Of a DNA stretch of 64,000 nucleotides, positions 25,306 through 33,593 are shown in pieces. Made by a program: the position numbers and the translations under genes. Positions within the stretch are counted from its first letter, which is position 1. Each line of letters starts with the position of its first letter. The stretch covers positions 62,001-126,000 of the forward strand of contig NZ_CP177148.1 of NCBI RefSeq assembly GCF_050389775.1, in the 5' to 3' direction. The notes beneath the pieces were generated by a model. It was given only the letters and a program-made list of their open reading frames with translations. It did not search any database and was not told the DNA's origin. The stretch is from Marinibacterium sp050389775. GTDB lineage: Bacteria; Pseudomonadota; Alphaproteobacteria; Rhodobacterales; Rhodobacteraceae.

Positions 25306-25358
25306 GGCGGGGTAAACCCCGCCCTACACTGGCCCCGTAGGGCGGGGTTTACCCCGCC
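25306..25358. repeat. Perfect 22-bp inverted repeat (REP-like) between nrdE and the VOC gene
   Basis: Arm 25306-25327 is exactly complementary to arm 25337-25358 around a nine-base spacer. Each arm is itself a small palindrome (GGCGGGGTAAACCCCGCC), so the element could fold as one long stem or as two side-by-side hairpins, the design of REP/BIME elements. No coding frame crosses it sensibly. It may be a mobile non-autonomous element inserted in the operon and could act as an mRNA barrier after nrdE. Confidence 0.75.
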
Positions 25359-25365
25359 ACGTGGT

Positions 25366-27513
25366 TCACAATGTGCAGGAGACACAACCCTGCACTTCGG
25401 TGCCTTCCAGCGCCGTCTGGCGCAGTCGCACGTAGTATATCGTCTTGATCCCCGATTTCCACGCATGGATCTGGGCGCGGTTGATGTCCCGCGTCGTCGC
25501 CTCGGCCGGGAAGAACAGCGTCAGCGACAGGCCCTGGTCCACGTGTTCCGTCGCCGCCGCATAGGTGTCGATGATCGCCTCGGGGCCGATCTCGTAGGCG
25601 TCGCGGTAGTACTCGAGGTTGTCGTTGTTCATGAAGGGCGCGGGGTAATAGACCCGGCCGATCTTGCCTTCCTTGCGGATCTCGACCTTGGACACGATCG
25701 GGTGGATCGACGAGGTCGAGTTGTTGATATAGCTGATCGACCCGGTCGGCGGCACCGCCTGAAGGTTCCGGTTGTAAAGCCCGTCCTTCATCACCGCCGC
25801 GCGCAGGGCCGCCCAGTCGTCGCGCGTGGGTAGGATGATGCCGAAGCGTTCGAAAAGCGCCTTCACCGTCTCGGTCTCGGGCAGCCAGTCGCGGGTCGTG
25901 TACTTGTCGAAGAACGTCCCGTCGGCATAGGCCGAATCCGCGAACCCCTTGAACGTCTGCCCCTTTTCACGCGCCAGGGCGTTCGAGGCCCGGATCGCGT
26001 GATAGGCCACGGCGGCGAAATAGACGCCGGTGAACTCGATCCCCTCGGGCGATCCGTAATGGATATGTTCCCGCGCCAGGAACCCGTGCAGGTTCATCTG
26101 GCCCAGCCCCACCGCATGCGCCTCGTCATTGCCGCGCCGCACCGAGGGCACGCTGTCGATGGCCGACATCTCGGACACGGCGGTCAGTGCGCGCAGGGCG
26201 GTCTCCACGGTCGCACCGAAATCCGGCCCGTCCATCGTCGCCGCGATGTTCAGCGAGCCCAGGTTGCACGAGATGTCCGTGCCCAGATGGCTGTAGCTGA
26301 GATCCTCGTCGAACTCGGACGCCTCGTTCACCTGCAGGATCTCGGAACACAGGTTCGACATGGCAATCCGCCCCGCGATCGGGTTGGCGCGGTTCACCGT
26401 GTCTTCGAACATGATGTAGGGATAGCCGCTTTCGAACTGGATCTCGGCCAGCGTCTGGAAGAACGCCCGCGCGTTGATCTTCTTCTTGCGGATCCGCTTG
26501 TCGTCGACCATCTCGTCGTATTTCTCGGTCACCGCGATGTCCGAGAACGGCACGCCATAGACCTTTTCCACGTCATGCGGCGAGAACAGGTACATGTCCT
26601 CGTTTTTCTTGGCGAGCTCAAAGGTCACATCCGGGATCACCACGCCGAGGCTCAGCGTCTTGATGCGGATCTTCTCGTCGGCATTCTCGCGCTTGGTGTC
26701 GAGGAACCGCAGGATGTCCGGGTGGTGGGCGTTCAGGTACACCGCCCCGGCGCCCTGACGCGCACCCAGCTGGTTGGCATAGGAAAAGCTGTCTTCGAGC
26801 AGTTTCATCACCGGGATCACGCCCGAGGATTGGTTCTCGATCCCCTTGATGGGGGCGCCGTGCTCGCGGATGTTGGTCAGCATCAGGGCCACGCCGCCGC
26901 CGCGTTTGCTGAGCTGCAGGGCCGAGTTGATGCCCCGCCCGATGCTCTCCATGTTGTCTTCCAGCCGCAGCAGGAAACACGAGATCAGCTCGCCGCGCGA
27001 GGCCTTGCCGGCGTTCAGGAAGGTCGGCGTGGCGGGCTGGAAGCGGCCGGAGATGATCTCTTCCATGTAGGCCATCGCCTGCGCCTCGTCGCCGCGCGCC
27101 AGTGCGAGCGAGACCATGACGACACGGTCTTCATAGCGTTCGAGATAGCGCTGCCCGTCGCGGGTCTTGAGCGTGTAGGAGGTGTAATACTTGAACGCGC
27201 CGAGGAAGGTCGGGAAGCGGAACTTGCGGGCATAGGCCGCGTCCCAGATCTTGCGCTGGAAGTTGCGCGAGTACTGGTCAAGGACCTCGGCCTCGTAATA
27301 GCCCTCTTCGACCAGGTAACCGAGCTTTTCGTCCAGCGAATGGAAGAACACGGTGTTCTGGTTCACGTGCTGCAGGAAATACTGCCGCGCGGCCATGCGG
27401 TCGGCGTCGAACCGGATGCGCCCCTCGTCGTCGTAGAGGTTCAGCATGGCGTTGAGCGCGTGGTAGTCGAGCCCCGACGCCGATGCGTCGTCCTTCAGGC
27501 CGTGGTCAAGCAT
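25366..27513 (-). CDS. nrdE: NrdE, class Ib ribonucleotide reductase large subunit
   Basis: The 715-residue protein has the NrdE length and motifs: the N-terminal start MLDHGLKDDASASGLDYHALNAMLNL without an ATP cone, the redox cysteine region ELISCFLLRLEDNMESIG, and the catalytic block MSNLCSEILQVNE with the thiyl cysteine. A redox-shuttle tail GCVSCTL accepts electrons from NrdH. It reduces ribonucleoside diphosphates together with NrdF. The chosen start at 27513 overlaps the nrdI stop by 19 bases; the longer frame would lie inside nrdI. Confidence 0.96.
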   Translation of the reverse strand: MLDHGLKDDASASGLDYHALNAMLNLYDDEGRIRFDADRMAARQYFLQHVNQNTVFFHSLDEKLGYLVEEGYYEAEVLDQYSRNFQRKIWDAAYARKFRFPTFLGAFKYYTSYTLKTRDGQRYLERYEDRVVMVSLALARGDEAQAMAYMEEIISGRFQPATPTFLNAGKASRGELISCFLLRLEDNMESIGRGINSALQLSKRGGGVALMLTNIREHGAPIKGIENQSSGVIPVMKLLEDSFSYANQLGARQGAGAVYLNAHHPDILRFLDTKRENADEKIRIKTLSLGVVIPDVTFELAKKNEDMYLFSPHDVEKVYGVPFSDIAVTEKYDEMVDDKRIRKKKINARAFFQTLAEIQFESGYPYIMFEDTVNRANPIAGRIAMSNLCSEILQVNEASEFDEDLSYSHLGTDISCNLGSLNIAATMDGPDFGATVETALRALTAVSEMSAIDSVPSVRRGNDEAHAVGLGQMNLHGFLAREHIHYGSPEGIEFTGVYFAAVAYHAIRASNALAREKGQTFKGFADSAYADGTFFDKYTTRDWLPETETVKALFERFGIILPTRDDWAALRAAVMKDGLYNRNLQAVPPTGSISYINNSTSSIHPIVSKVEIRKEGKIGRVYYPAPFMNNDNLEYYRDAYEIGPEAIIDTYAAATEHVDQGLSLTLFFPAEATTRDINRAQIHAWKSGIKTIYYVRLRQTALEGTEVQGCVSCTL

Positions 27514-27911
27514 TGCGTCCTCCAGAACGTCTGCAATCCCGCACGCAGGCGGGTGATGTCGGTGTCGGTACCGGCCAGCTCGAACCGGTACAGCATGGGC
27601 ACGTCGCACTTGCGGGCAATGACCTCGCCCGCAAGCCCGTAGGTGGCGCCGAAATTGCGGTTGCCGCCGGCGATGACCCCGCGCAGCAGGCGGCGGCGGG
27701 CCGGATCGTTGAGGAACTGGATCACCTGTTTCGCCACCGCGCCGCGGCCCTGGCCGTCGGCATAGGTGGGCGTGATCAGCACAAAGGGGTCGGCAGGGGC
27801 GGGCATCGGGTCGCCCTCGTCCAGGGGGATCCGGTCGGCCGGCAGGCCAAGCGCCTGCACGAACCGCGCCGTGTTCCCCGACCGCGAGGAATAATAGACC
27901 AGCCCGCCCAA
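27495..27911 (-). CDS. nrdI: NrdI, flavodoxin-like activator of NrdF
   Basis: The 138-residue protein has the FMN phosphate loop YYSSRSGNTARF and the flavin-contact segment ITPTYADGQGRGAVAKQVIQFL. GVIAGGNRNFGATYGLAGEVIARK with DVPMLYRFELAGT is typical of NrdI. It supplies the oxidant that builds the manganese-tyrosyl cofactor of NrdF. The start lies four bases after the nrdH stop and the end overlaps nrdE. Confidence 0.95.
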   Translation of the reverse strand: MGGLVYYSSRSGNTARFVQALGLPADRIPLDEGDPMPAPADPFVLITPTYADGQGRGAVAKQVIQFLNDPARRRLLRGVIAGGNRNFGATYGLAGEVIARKCDVPMLYRFELAGTDTDITRLRAGLQTFWRTQCLTTA

Positions 27912-27915
27912 GGGA

Positions 27916-28137
27916 TCAGGCCAGCCGGCCGATCAGGTCGGGGCGGAACCCGGCCCAGTGGTCTTCGCCGGCGATCACGACGGGCGCCTGGCGATAGCCC
28001 AGCTCGGTCACGCGGGTCATCGCGGCATCGTCCTGGGTCAGGTCGATGACCTCGAAATCGAGGCCCCGTGCTTCGAGCGCGCGCGTGGTGGCCGTGCACT
28101 GAACGCAGGCCGGTTTCGAATAGACGGTGATGGTCAT
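27916..28137 (-). CDS. nrdH: NrdH, glutaredoxin-like redoxin
   Basis: The 73-residue protein has the redox motif CVQC near the N-terminus (YSKPACVQCTATTRALE) and the NrdH tail YRQAPVVIAGEDHWAGFRPDLIGRL. It reduces NrdE after each turnover and is itself reduced by thioredoxin reductase. It is the first gene of the operon, preceded by AGAAGGGA and about 100 bases of leader downstream of the cobalamin riboswitch. Confidence 0.94.
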   Translation of the reverse strand: MTITVYSKPACVQCTATTRALEARGLDFEVIDLTQDDAAMTRVTELGYRQAPVVIAGEDHWAGFRPDLIGRLA

Positions 28138-28239
28138 CCCATGTCCCTTCTGGGCCGGCTCGGGGCACGGGGGACACGCAAGGCAACGGCAAGCCCGGGG
28201 CCGGCCGTCCTGTCACGCATCCCGCGGCCCTCCGCCGAC

Positions 28240-28440
28240 GGTCGTCGTTGTCCTCGCCCTGGCAGGTTTCCTGACTTGCGGCTCGGCGCTCGGCTGGCCT
28301 TCCCGGGGGGTGCCGGTGGCATGTCAGCGTCGCTTGCCGCTTACAGTTGCGGGGGCAGTACCGGCTTGGGCTGTCCGGACCTGATCCATCGGGCCGCACC
28401 GGTTTCCCTCTTAGCCCGAGACGTGAATCACGGGCACCAA
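28240..28440 (-). promoter_or_regulatory. Cobalamin (AdoCbl) riboswitch upstream of nrdHIEF
   Basis: Read on the minus strand, the classic conserved blocks appear in order: GGTGCCC near the 5' end (about 28431-28437), AGAGGGAAACCGGTGCGG, a CCCCCGCAACTGTAAGCGG block, and the B12 box AGTCAGGAAACCTGCC at 28261-28276. Length and order are those of the cobalamin riboswitch family. The start of nrdH is about 120 bases downstream. Binding of adenosylcobalamin would be expected to lower expression of this oxygen-dependent reductase. The outer limits are approximate. Confidence 0.93.
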
Positions 28441-28442
28441 AG

Positions 28443-28479
28443 CAACTCTATATTGGGGTTTGCGGGGTGGGGATGTCAA
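28443..28479 (-). promoter_or_regulatory. Probable nrdH promoter with an NrdR-like box
   Basis: On the minus strand a perfect TTGACA (28474-28479 complement) lies just before the riboswitch, with a weak -10 (CAATAT) 18 bases on. CCCCAATATAGAGTTG (28443-28458 complement) keeps the core of the NrdR consensus (CWATATAnWGT), overlapping the -10. NrdR sites normally occur in pairs; a second one about 29 bases upstream is poor. The promoter is plausible; the NrdR site is tentative. Confidence 0.4.
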
Positions 28480-28719
28480 TATGTAGTTGTCGGTGAATGG
28501 GCCGTCCCGTGGCCCTATCGCCTGATCTGCGGCAATGGTGCTCACGCCGCCGATGCAAGGCATGGCCCGGCCCGGGGCCGTGTCCGGCCGGGCCGGCAGG
28601 CTGCCCGAATGCGCGAAGCAGGCGCGGGATGCAACCCTTTCCGGCCGCGTGGAACCGGCGAAAGCCATGGCGCGCGGAATGACCGCGGGGAAAGCCGGCG
28701 GAACGGGCATCGGGGGGAA

Positions 28720-28765
28720 TTGACCCGGTTTTGCCGGACCAGTAAGAGATACGTTATAACATATC
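28720..28765 (+). promoter_or_regulatory. Promoter with a Zur-like operator before the ABC importer operon
   Basis: TTGACC (28720-28725) and TAAGAG (28743-28748) are spaced by 17 bases. Overlapping the -10 and start is GATACGTTATAACATATC (28748-28765), an 18-base palindrome with one mismatched pair and the GTTATAAC core typical of proteobacterial Zur boxes. The AT-rich site stands out in GC-rich surroundings. It lies 115 bases upstream of the binding-protein gene, suggesting repression by zinc-loaded Zur. The 28480-28719 stretch before it shows no gene. Confidence 0.6.
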
Positions 28766-28880
28766 ATCACAGGCCCGCGAGGTGTCCCCGTGGTTGCCGG
28801 TTCCAGGGCCGGCCCATCCGGCGCCAGCCCCGCCAATCCCCTTGCCCCGTTCCCCGGGGCCGTCGAAAAGGACACGCCCC

Positions 28881-30386
28881 ATGATCCGATCGCTCCTGGC
28901 CACAAGCGCCGCCCTTGCCCTGCTGGCCGGCCCGCTGACCGCCCAGCCCGACGACACGCTCGACGTGGTCGCCCAGTTCGAGATCCAGTCGCCCGAACCC
29001 TCGACCAGCGGTTACATCTTCACCCGCATGGGCATCGCCGAAACCCTGGTGAACGCCGATTCCCAGGGCAACCTGACCCCCGGCCTGGCCACCGGCTGGC
29101 AGGTGTCAGCAGACGGGCTGACCTGGTCCTTCACATTGCGCGACGGGGTTGTCTTTCACGACGGCACGCCGATGACCGCCGACACCGTGCTGAACGCGCT
29201 GGAGATCGCCCGCGCCAAGCCCGGCCCGCTGAACGACCTGCCGATCACCGGCATCGCGGCGGGCGACGGCACGATCGACGTCACCCTGTCCGAACCGCTG
29301 GCCGCCTTCCCGGCCTACCTGGCCTATTTCCGCTACCAGATCCTGGCGCCGGACTCCTACGGCCCAGATGGCGCGGGCGTGGCGGTGATCGGCACCGGGC
29401 CCTATCGGATCACCGCGATGGAGCCGCCGCTCAGCCTGGATGCCACGGCATTCGACGGCTATTGGGGCGCCGCGCCGCATATCGCCGACGTGACCTATTC
29501 GGGGGTCAGCCGGGTCGAGACCCGCGCGTTGATGGCGGAATCGGGCGAGGCAGAGTTCGTCTTCGGCCTCGACCCGGCCAGCGTCACGCGGCTGGGCCGG
29601 CTGGACGATGTCGAGGTGCTGTCGGTTGCCATCCCCCGCACGCTGCTGATCAAGGTGAATGCCGGCCATCCCTTCCTGTCCGAGCCCGAGGCCCGCAAGG
29701 CGCTGAGCCTGGCCATCGACCGGGCCGGGATTGCCCGGGCCGTGCTGCGCTATCCCGAAGGGGCCGACCAGCTGTTCCCGCCGTCCATCGCCGGCTGGCA
29801 CAACGATGAGATGGCGCCGCTGGCCTTCGACCCCGAAGCGGCCCGCGCCCTGCTGGCCGACCTGGGCTGGACCCCGGGCGCCGACGGAATCCTGACCCGC
29901 GATGGCCAGCCCTTTGCCCTGACCCTGACCACCTATCCCGACCGGCCCGAGCTGCCGCTGGTTTCGGCCGTGCTGGAACAGCAGTTCCGCGACATCGGCG
30001 TGGCACTGACGATCAACACGACCAATTCCTCGGAAATCCCGGCCGGCCACCAGGACGGCTCGCTGGACCTGGGCCTGATCGCGCGGAATTTCTCGCTGAT
30101 CCCCGATCCGATCGGCACGGTGCTGGGCGATTACGTCGGCAATGGCGACTGGGGAGCGATGAACTGGCAGAACGAGGATTTCACCACGCTGGTCGGCGCC
30201 ATCGCCCGCGGAGACGGGGGCGACGCCGACAAGGCCGCGGCGGCCGCCATCCTGCAGGCCGACCTGCCGATCATTCCCATCGCCTGGTACCAGCAGACGC
30301 TGGCCGTGACCGACCGCATCGACGGCGCAACCATCGACCCGTTCGAACGCAGCTTTGGCCTGCAGGACATCCGGTGGGCGGAATGA
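28881..30386 (+). CDS. ABC transporter substrate-binding protein, peptide/nickel/opine family (SBP_bac_5)
   Basis: The 501-residue precursor has a signal peptide (MIRSLLATSAALALLAGPLTAQ) and a family 5 extracellular-solute-binding fold, with ETLVNADSQGNLTPGLATGWQVSADGLTWSFTLRDGVVFHDGTPMTADTV near the start. These proteins bind peptides, nickel or metal-opine complexes. The Zur-like promoter suggests a zinc-related ligand such as a metallophore; this is inference. The start at 28881 is chosen because the upstream extension is Pro-rich and hides the signal peptide. The stop overlaps the permease ATG (30383-30386). Confidence 0.88.
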   Translation: MIRSLLATSAALALLAGPLTAQPDDTLDVVAQFEIQSPEPSTSGYIFTRMGIAETLVNADSQGNLTPGLATGWQVSADGLTWSFTLRDGVVFHDGTPMTADTVLNALEIARAKPGPLNDLPITGIAAGDGTIDVTLSEPLAAFPAYLAYFRYQILAPDSYGPDGAGVAVIGTGPYRITAMEPPLSLDATAFDGYWGAAPHIADVTYSGVSRVETRALMAESGEAEFVFGLDPASVTRLGRLDDVEVLSVAIPRTLLIKVNAGHPFLSEPEARKALSLAIDRAGIARAVLRYPEGADQLFPPSIAGWHNDEMAPLAFDPEAARALLADLGWTPGADGILTRDGQPFALTLTTYPDRPELPLVSAVLEQQFRDIGVALTINTTNSSEIPAGHQDGSLDLGLIARNFSLIPDPIGTVLGDYVGNGDWGAMNWQNEDFTTLVGAIARGDGGDADKAAAAAILQADLPIIPIAWYQQTLAVTDRIDGATIDPFERSFGLQDIRWAE

Positions 30387-31312
30387 ACACCCTTGTGTCG
30401 CGCCTGGTGCAGGCGCTGATGGTCGCGGTCCTGATCGGCACCGCCACCTTTGTCATGATGCGCAGCCTGCCCGGAGATGCCGCCTGGCGCATCGCCGCCG
30501 GGCGGTATGGCTATGATCATGTCGATGCCGCCTCGGCCGATGCCGTGCGCACAGAGCTGGGGCTGGACGGCCCGGCGCTGCCTGCGCTGCTCAGCTGGCT
30601 GGGTGACCTGGCCCGGCTGGATTTCGGCACCTCGCTGGTCACTGGCCAGCCGGTGATGGGAGAGATCGCGCACCAGCTGGGCGCCTCGGCGGCGCTGGCC
30701 CTCGTGGCGGTCCTGCTGTCGCTGCTGATCGGTCCGCCCCTGGGCATCCTGGCCGGCCTGCGGCCCGGCGGGGTGCTGGACCGGGCGCTGCTGGTCACTT
30801 CGACCGGGCTGAAGGCCATACCGCTTTTCCTGATGGCCCTGGTGCTGATCGTCATCGTTGCCGTGCAGCTGCGCTGGCTGCCCGCCGCCGGCCATGGCGA
30901 GGCCCGCCATTTCATCCTGCCGTCGCTGACGCTGGCCCTTGGGCTGGCGGCCGTCAACGCGCGGATCACCCGCGATGCCATGGCCCGGATCGCCGGCATG
31001 CCGTTCTGGCGGTTCTCGCAATGGAAGGGTCTGACCGAGCGCCAGACCCTGATGCGCCACGGGCTGCGCAACGTGTCGGTGCCGCTGATCACCTATCTCG
31101 GCCTGCAATTCGTCACGCTGGTCGAAGGCGTCATCGTCATCGAATCCGTCTTCGGCTGGCCCGGGATCGGCCATGCGCTGGTCCATGCGATCTTTTCGCG
31201 CGATGTGCCGATGGTGCAGGGCACGGCGCTGGTGCTGGGGCTGGGTTTTGTGCTGGTCAACGCGGTCATCGACCTGGCCGTGCGGCGCCTTGATCCGAGG
31301 GCGGCAGCATGA
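30383..31312 (+). CDS. ABC transporter permease, DppB/NikB family
   Basis: The 309-residue inner-membrane protein opens with a membrane helix (ALMVAVLIGTATFVMMRSLPGDAAW), the usual DppB start. It has about six helices in all, with the ATPase-docking region TRDAMARIAGMPFWRFSQWKGLTERQTLMRHGLRNV. The ATG at 30383 forms an ATGA overlap with the binding-protein stop; an alternative ATG three codons upstream (30374) is possible. It forms the channel with the next gene product. Confidence 0.9.
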   Translation: MNTLVSRLVQALMVAVLIGTATFVMMRSLPGDAAWRIAAGRYGYDHVDAASADAVRTELGLDGPALPALLSWLGDLARLDFGTSLVTGQPVMGEIAHQLGASAALALVAVLLSLLIGPPLGILAGLRPGGVLDRALLVTSTGLKAIPLFLMALVLIVIVAVQLRWLPAAGHGEARHFILPSLTLALGLAAVNARITRDAMARIAGMPFWRFSQWKGLTERQTLMRHGLRNVSVPLITYLGLQFVTLVEGVIVIESVFGWPGIGHALVHAIFSRDVPMVQGTALVLGLGFVLVNAVIDLAVRRLDPRAAA

Positions 31313-32127
31313 GCGCGCTGGATCTTGCGCCGACCCGCGCGCCCGGCCTGCCGGTCACTCGCCTGATCGGGGCGGGGCTGGTGCTGCTGGTCGCGGCCTT
31401 TGCCCTGCTGGGGCCGCTGCTCATCCCCGGCGATCCGTTCCGGCAATCGCTGCTCGACGCGCTGTCGGGTCCCGGGGCTGGGGCGCCGCTGGGTCATGAC
31501 CACCTGGGCCGCTCGGTCTTTCACCGCCTGGCCCATGCCCTGCGCCTGTCGCCTCTGATCGCCCTGGCCGCCGTCCTGACCGCCGGCGCTGCCGGGCTGG
31601 TGCTGGGCACGCTGGCCGCCGCGAGGGGCGGCTGGACCGATCGCATCCTGTCGACGCTGGCCGATGCCCTGCTGGCGCTGCCGGGCCTGCTGCTGGTACT
31701 GATCGTGCTGGCCATGGTGCCGGGCACGGCGCTTGGCTTCTGGGCCGGGCTGTCGCTGGTGCTCTGGGTCGAGTTCTTCCGCCTGACCCGCGCGGCCACC
31801 CGCGAAACGCTGGCTTCGCCGGCGGTGCAGGCCTCGCGCCTGCTGGGCTTTCGCGCGGCCTATATATTTCGCGTCCATGTCTGGCCGGAGATCGCGCCGA
31901 TGATGCTGACTGCCGCGGCCTTTGGCACGGCCACGGCGATCATGGCCATTGCCGCGCTGGGGTTTGTCCATGTTGGCATGCGCGCGCCGACGCCCGAACT
32001 GGGCCTGATGATGGTCGAGCTGCTGCCCTATTGGCGCGAGGCCCCGCTGGCCCTGCTGTCGCCCGTCATCGCCACATTTGCCCTTCTGCTGGGCCTCACC
32101 CTTCTGGCCGGGAGCCGCGAGACATGA
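31309..32127 (+). CDS. ABC transporter permease, DppC/NikC family
   Basis: The 272-residue protein has an N-terminal helix (LIGAGLVLLVAAFALLGPLLI), the DppC-type motif HDHLGRSVFHRLAHALRLS, and four or five further membrane spans. The docking loop is RLTRAATRETLASPAVQASRLLGFRAAYIFRVHVWPE. It pairs with the DppB-like permease. It overlaps both neighbours by four bases. Confidence 0.9.
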   Translation: MSALDLAPTRAPGLPVTRLIGAGLVLLVAAFALLGPLLIPGDPFRQSLLDALSGPGAGAPLGHDHLGRSVFHRLAHALRLSPLIALAAVLTAGAAGLVLGTLAAARGGWTDRILSTLADALLALPGLLLVLIVLAMVPGTALGFWAGLSLVLWVEFFRLTRAATRETLASPAVQASRLLGFRAAYIFRVHVWPEIAPMMLTAAAFGTATAIMAIAALGFVHVGMRAPTPELGLMMVELLPYWREAPLALLSPVIATFALLLGLTLLAGSRET

Positions 32128-33593
32128 GCCTTTTGAAAGCCGAGGACATTTCCGTCCGCGACGGGGCCCACACGCTGCTGTCGCCGCTGTCGCTGCATCT
32201 GGATCCCGGCGAGCCGCTGGTGATCCTGGGCGAAACCGGTTCGGGCAAGAGCCTGATGGCGCAGGCGATCATGGGCATTCTGCCCGACGGGCTGGCCGCC
32301 AAGGGCCGCGTGGCCATCGGCCAGCGCGTGCTGAGCGCCGCCGCGCCCGAGGGGTTTCGCGGGCTCTGGGGGCGCGAGATCGGCGTGCTGCCGCAGGAAC
32401 CCTGGCTGTCGCTCGATCCGCTGATGCGGGCGCGGGGGCAGGTAGCCGAAACCCATGCCCTGGTGCGCGGCCTGCCCGCCGCCGAGGCGCGCCAGCGCGC
32501 GGTGGCCGACCTGAATGACCTGGGCCTGGCCGGGGCGGCGGCGCGCTATCCGCATGAATTGTCGGGTGGCATGGCGCAACGCGTGGCGATTGCCGCAGCG
32601 CGGGCCGGCGGCGCCCGGATCGTGATCGCCGACGAGCCGACCAAGGGGCTGGATGCCTCGCGCCGCGACGACGTGGCCAGGCTGCTGCTGGACGAAATGG
32701 GCCAAACCGGCGGCCTCCTGGTCATCACCCACGACCTGGCCCTGGCCCGGCGGATGGGCGGGCGGCTGATCGTCCTGCGCGCCGGCGAGGTGGTCGAAAG
32801 CGGCGCGACGGCCCAGGTCTTTGCCGCCCCGGGCGCGGCCTATACCAAGAGCCTCTTTGCCGCCGACCCCGAGAACTGGCCAAAGCGGACGGGCGCGGGC
32901 CGGGGCGGTGACCCGGTCATCCGGGCGCAGGATCTGGCCGTTGCCCGGGGTGAGGCCCGGATTTTCGAGGACGTGTCGTTGCAGATCCGGGCGGGGGAAG
33001 TCTTTGGCGTGACCGGCCCGTCGGGTTGCGGAAAGTCCTCGCTGGGCGATGCGCTGCTCGGGCTGCTGGCGCCGTCGCGGGGGCAGGTCCTGCGCGATCC
33101 CGCCGACCGGCCGACCGCGTTCCAGAAGCTCTACCAGGATCCGATCGCGGCCTTTCCCCGCAAGCGCCGCATCGGCGATGCAATCGCCGACCTGCTGAAG
33201 ATCACCGGCTGTCCGGCCAGCGGGGTTGCGCCGTTGCTCGACCGGCTCGGGCTGGATCCCGTGCTGCTGTCGCGCCTGCCCGGATCGGTGTCGGGGGGCG
33301 AATTGCAGCGCCTGTCGCTGCTGCGGGTCCTGCTGCGCGCACCGGCTTTCATCTTCGCCGACGAGCCGACTTCGCGGCTGGATCCGATCACCCAGGCCCG
33401 TGTCATTTCCCTGCTGACCGATACGGCGGAACAGGAGGGCGTTGCGCTGATGCTGGTCAGCCATGACCATGCGCTGATCGGCAATACGGCCGACAATGTC
33501 CTGGCGCTGGGGCCTGCGGCGGCGGCCGTTCCGGCGGGTGAGGGGCGGGCCGGGCCGGTTTCGCGCCGTCAGGAGCCATCGCGGGCAACCTAG
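32124..33593 (+). CDS. Fused double ABC ATPase (DppD-DppF type)
   Basis: The 489-residue protein contains two complete nucleotide-binding domains. The first has Walker A GETGSGKS (residues 36-43) and signature LSGGMAQR; the second has Walker A GPSGCGKS (298-305) and signature VSGGELQR. DEPT Walker B segments occur in both (IADEPTKGLD, FADEPTSRLD). In most peptide/nickel importers these are separate proteins; here one gene supplies both. It energises the preceding permeases. The start at 32124 overlaps the permease stop (ATGA); the longer frame upstream is spurious. Confidence 0.92.
   Translation: MSLLKAEDISVRDGAHTLLSPLSLHLDPGEPLVILGETGSGKSLMAQAIMGILPDGLAAKGRVAIGQRVLSAAAPEGFRGLWGREIGVLPQEPWLSLDPLMRARGQVAETHALVRGLPAAEARQRAVADLNDLGLAGAAARYPHELSGGMAQRVAIAAARAGGARIVIADEPTKGLDASRRDDVARLLLDEMGQTGGLLVITHDLALARRMGGRLIVLRAGEVVESGATAQVFAAPGAAYTKSLFAADPENWPKRTGAGRGGDPVIRAQDLAVARGEARIFEDVSLQIRAGEVFGVTGPSGCGKSSLGDALLGLLAPSRGQVLRDPADRPTAFQKLYQDPIAAFPRKRRIGDAIADLLKITGCPASGVAPLLDRLGLDPVLLSRLPGSVSGGELQRLSLLRVLLRAPAFIFADEPTSRLDPITQARVISLLTDTAEQEGVALMLVSHDHALIGNTADNVLALGPAAAAVPAGEGRAGPVSRRQEPSRAT

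Noticed and set aside
25173..25466. Frame running through the inverted repeat between nrdE and the VOC gene
   Set aside because: It would translate the palindrome and overlap the ends of two well-defined genes.
28411..28905. 164-codon minus-strand frame over the riboswitch-Zur region
   Set aside because: It would cross the promoter palindrome and the 5' end of the riboswitch, and has no recognisable features.
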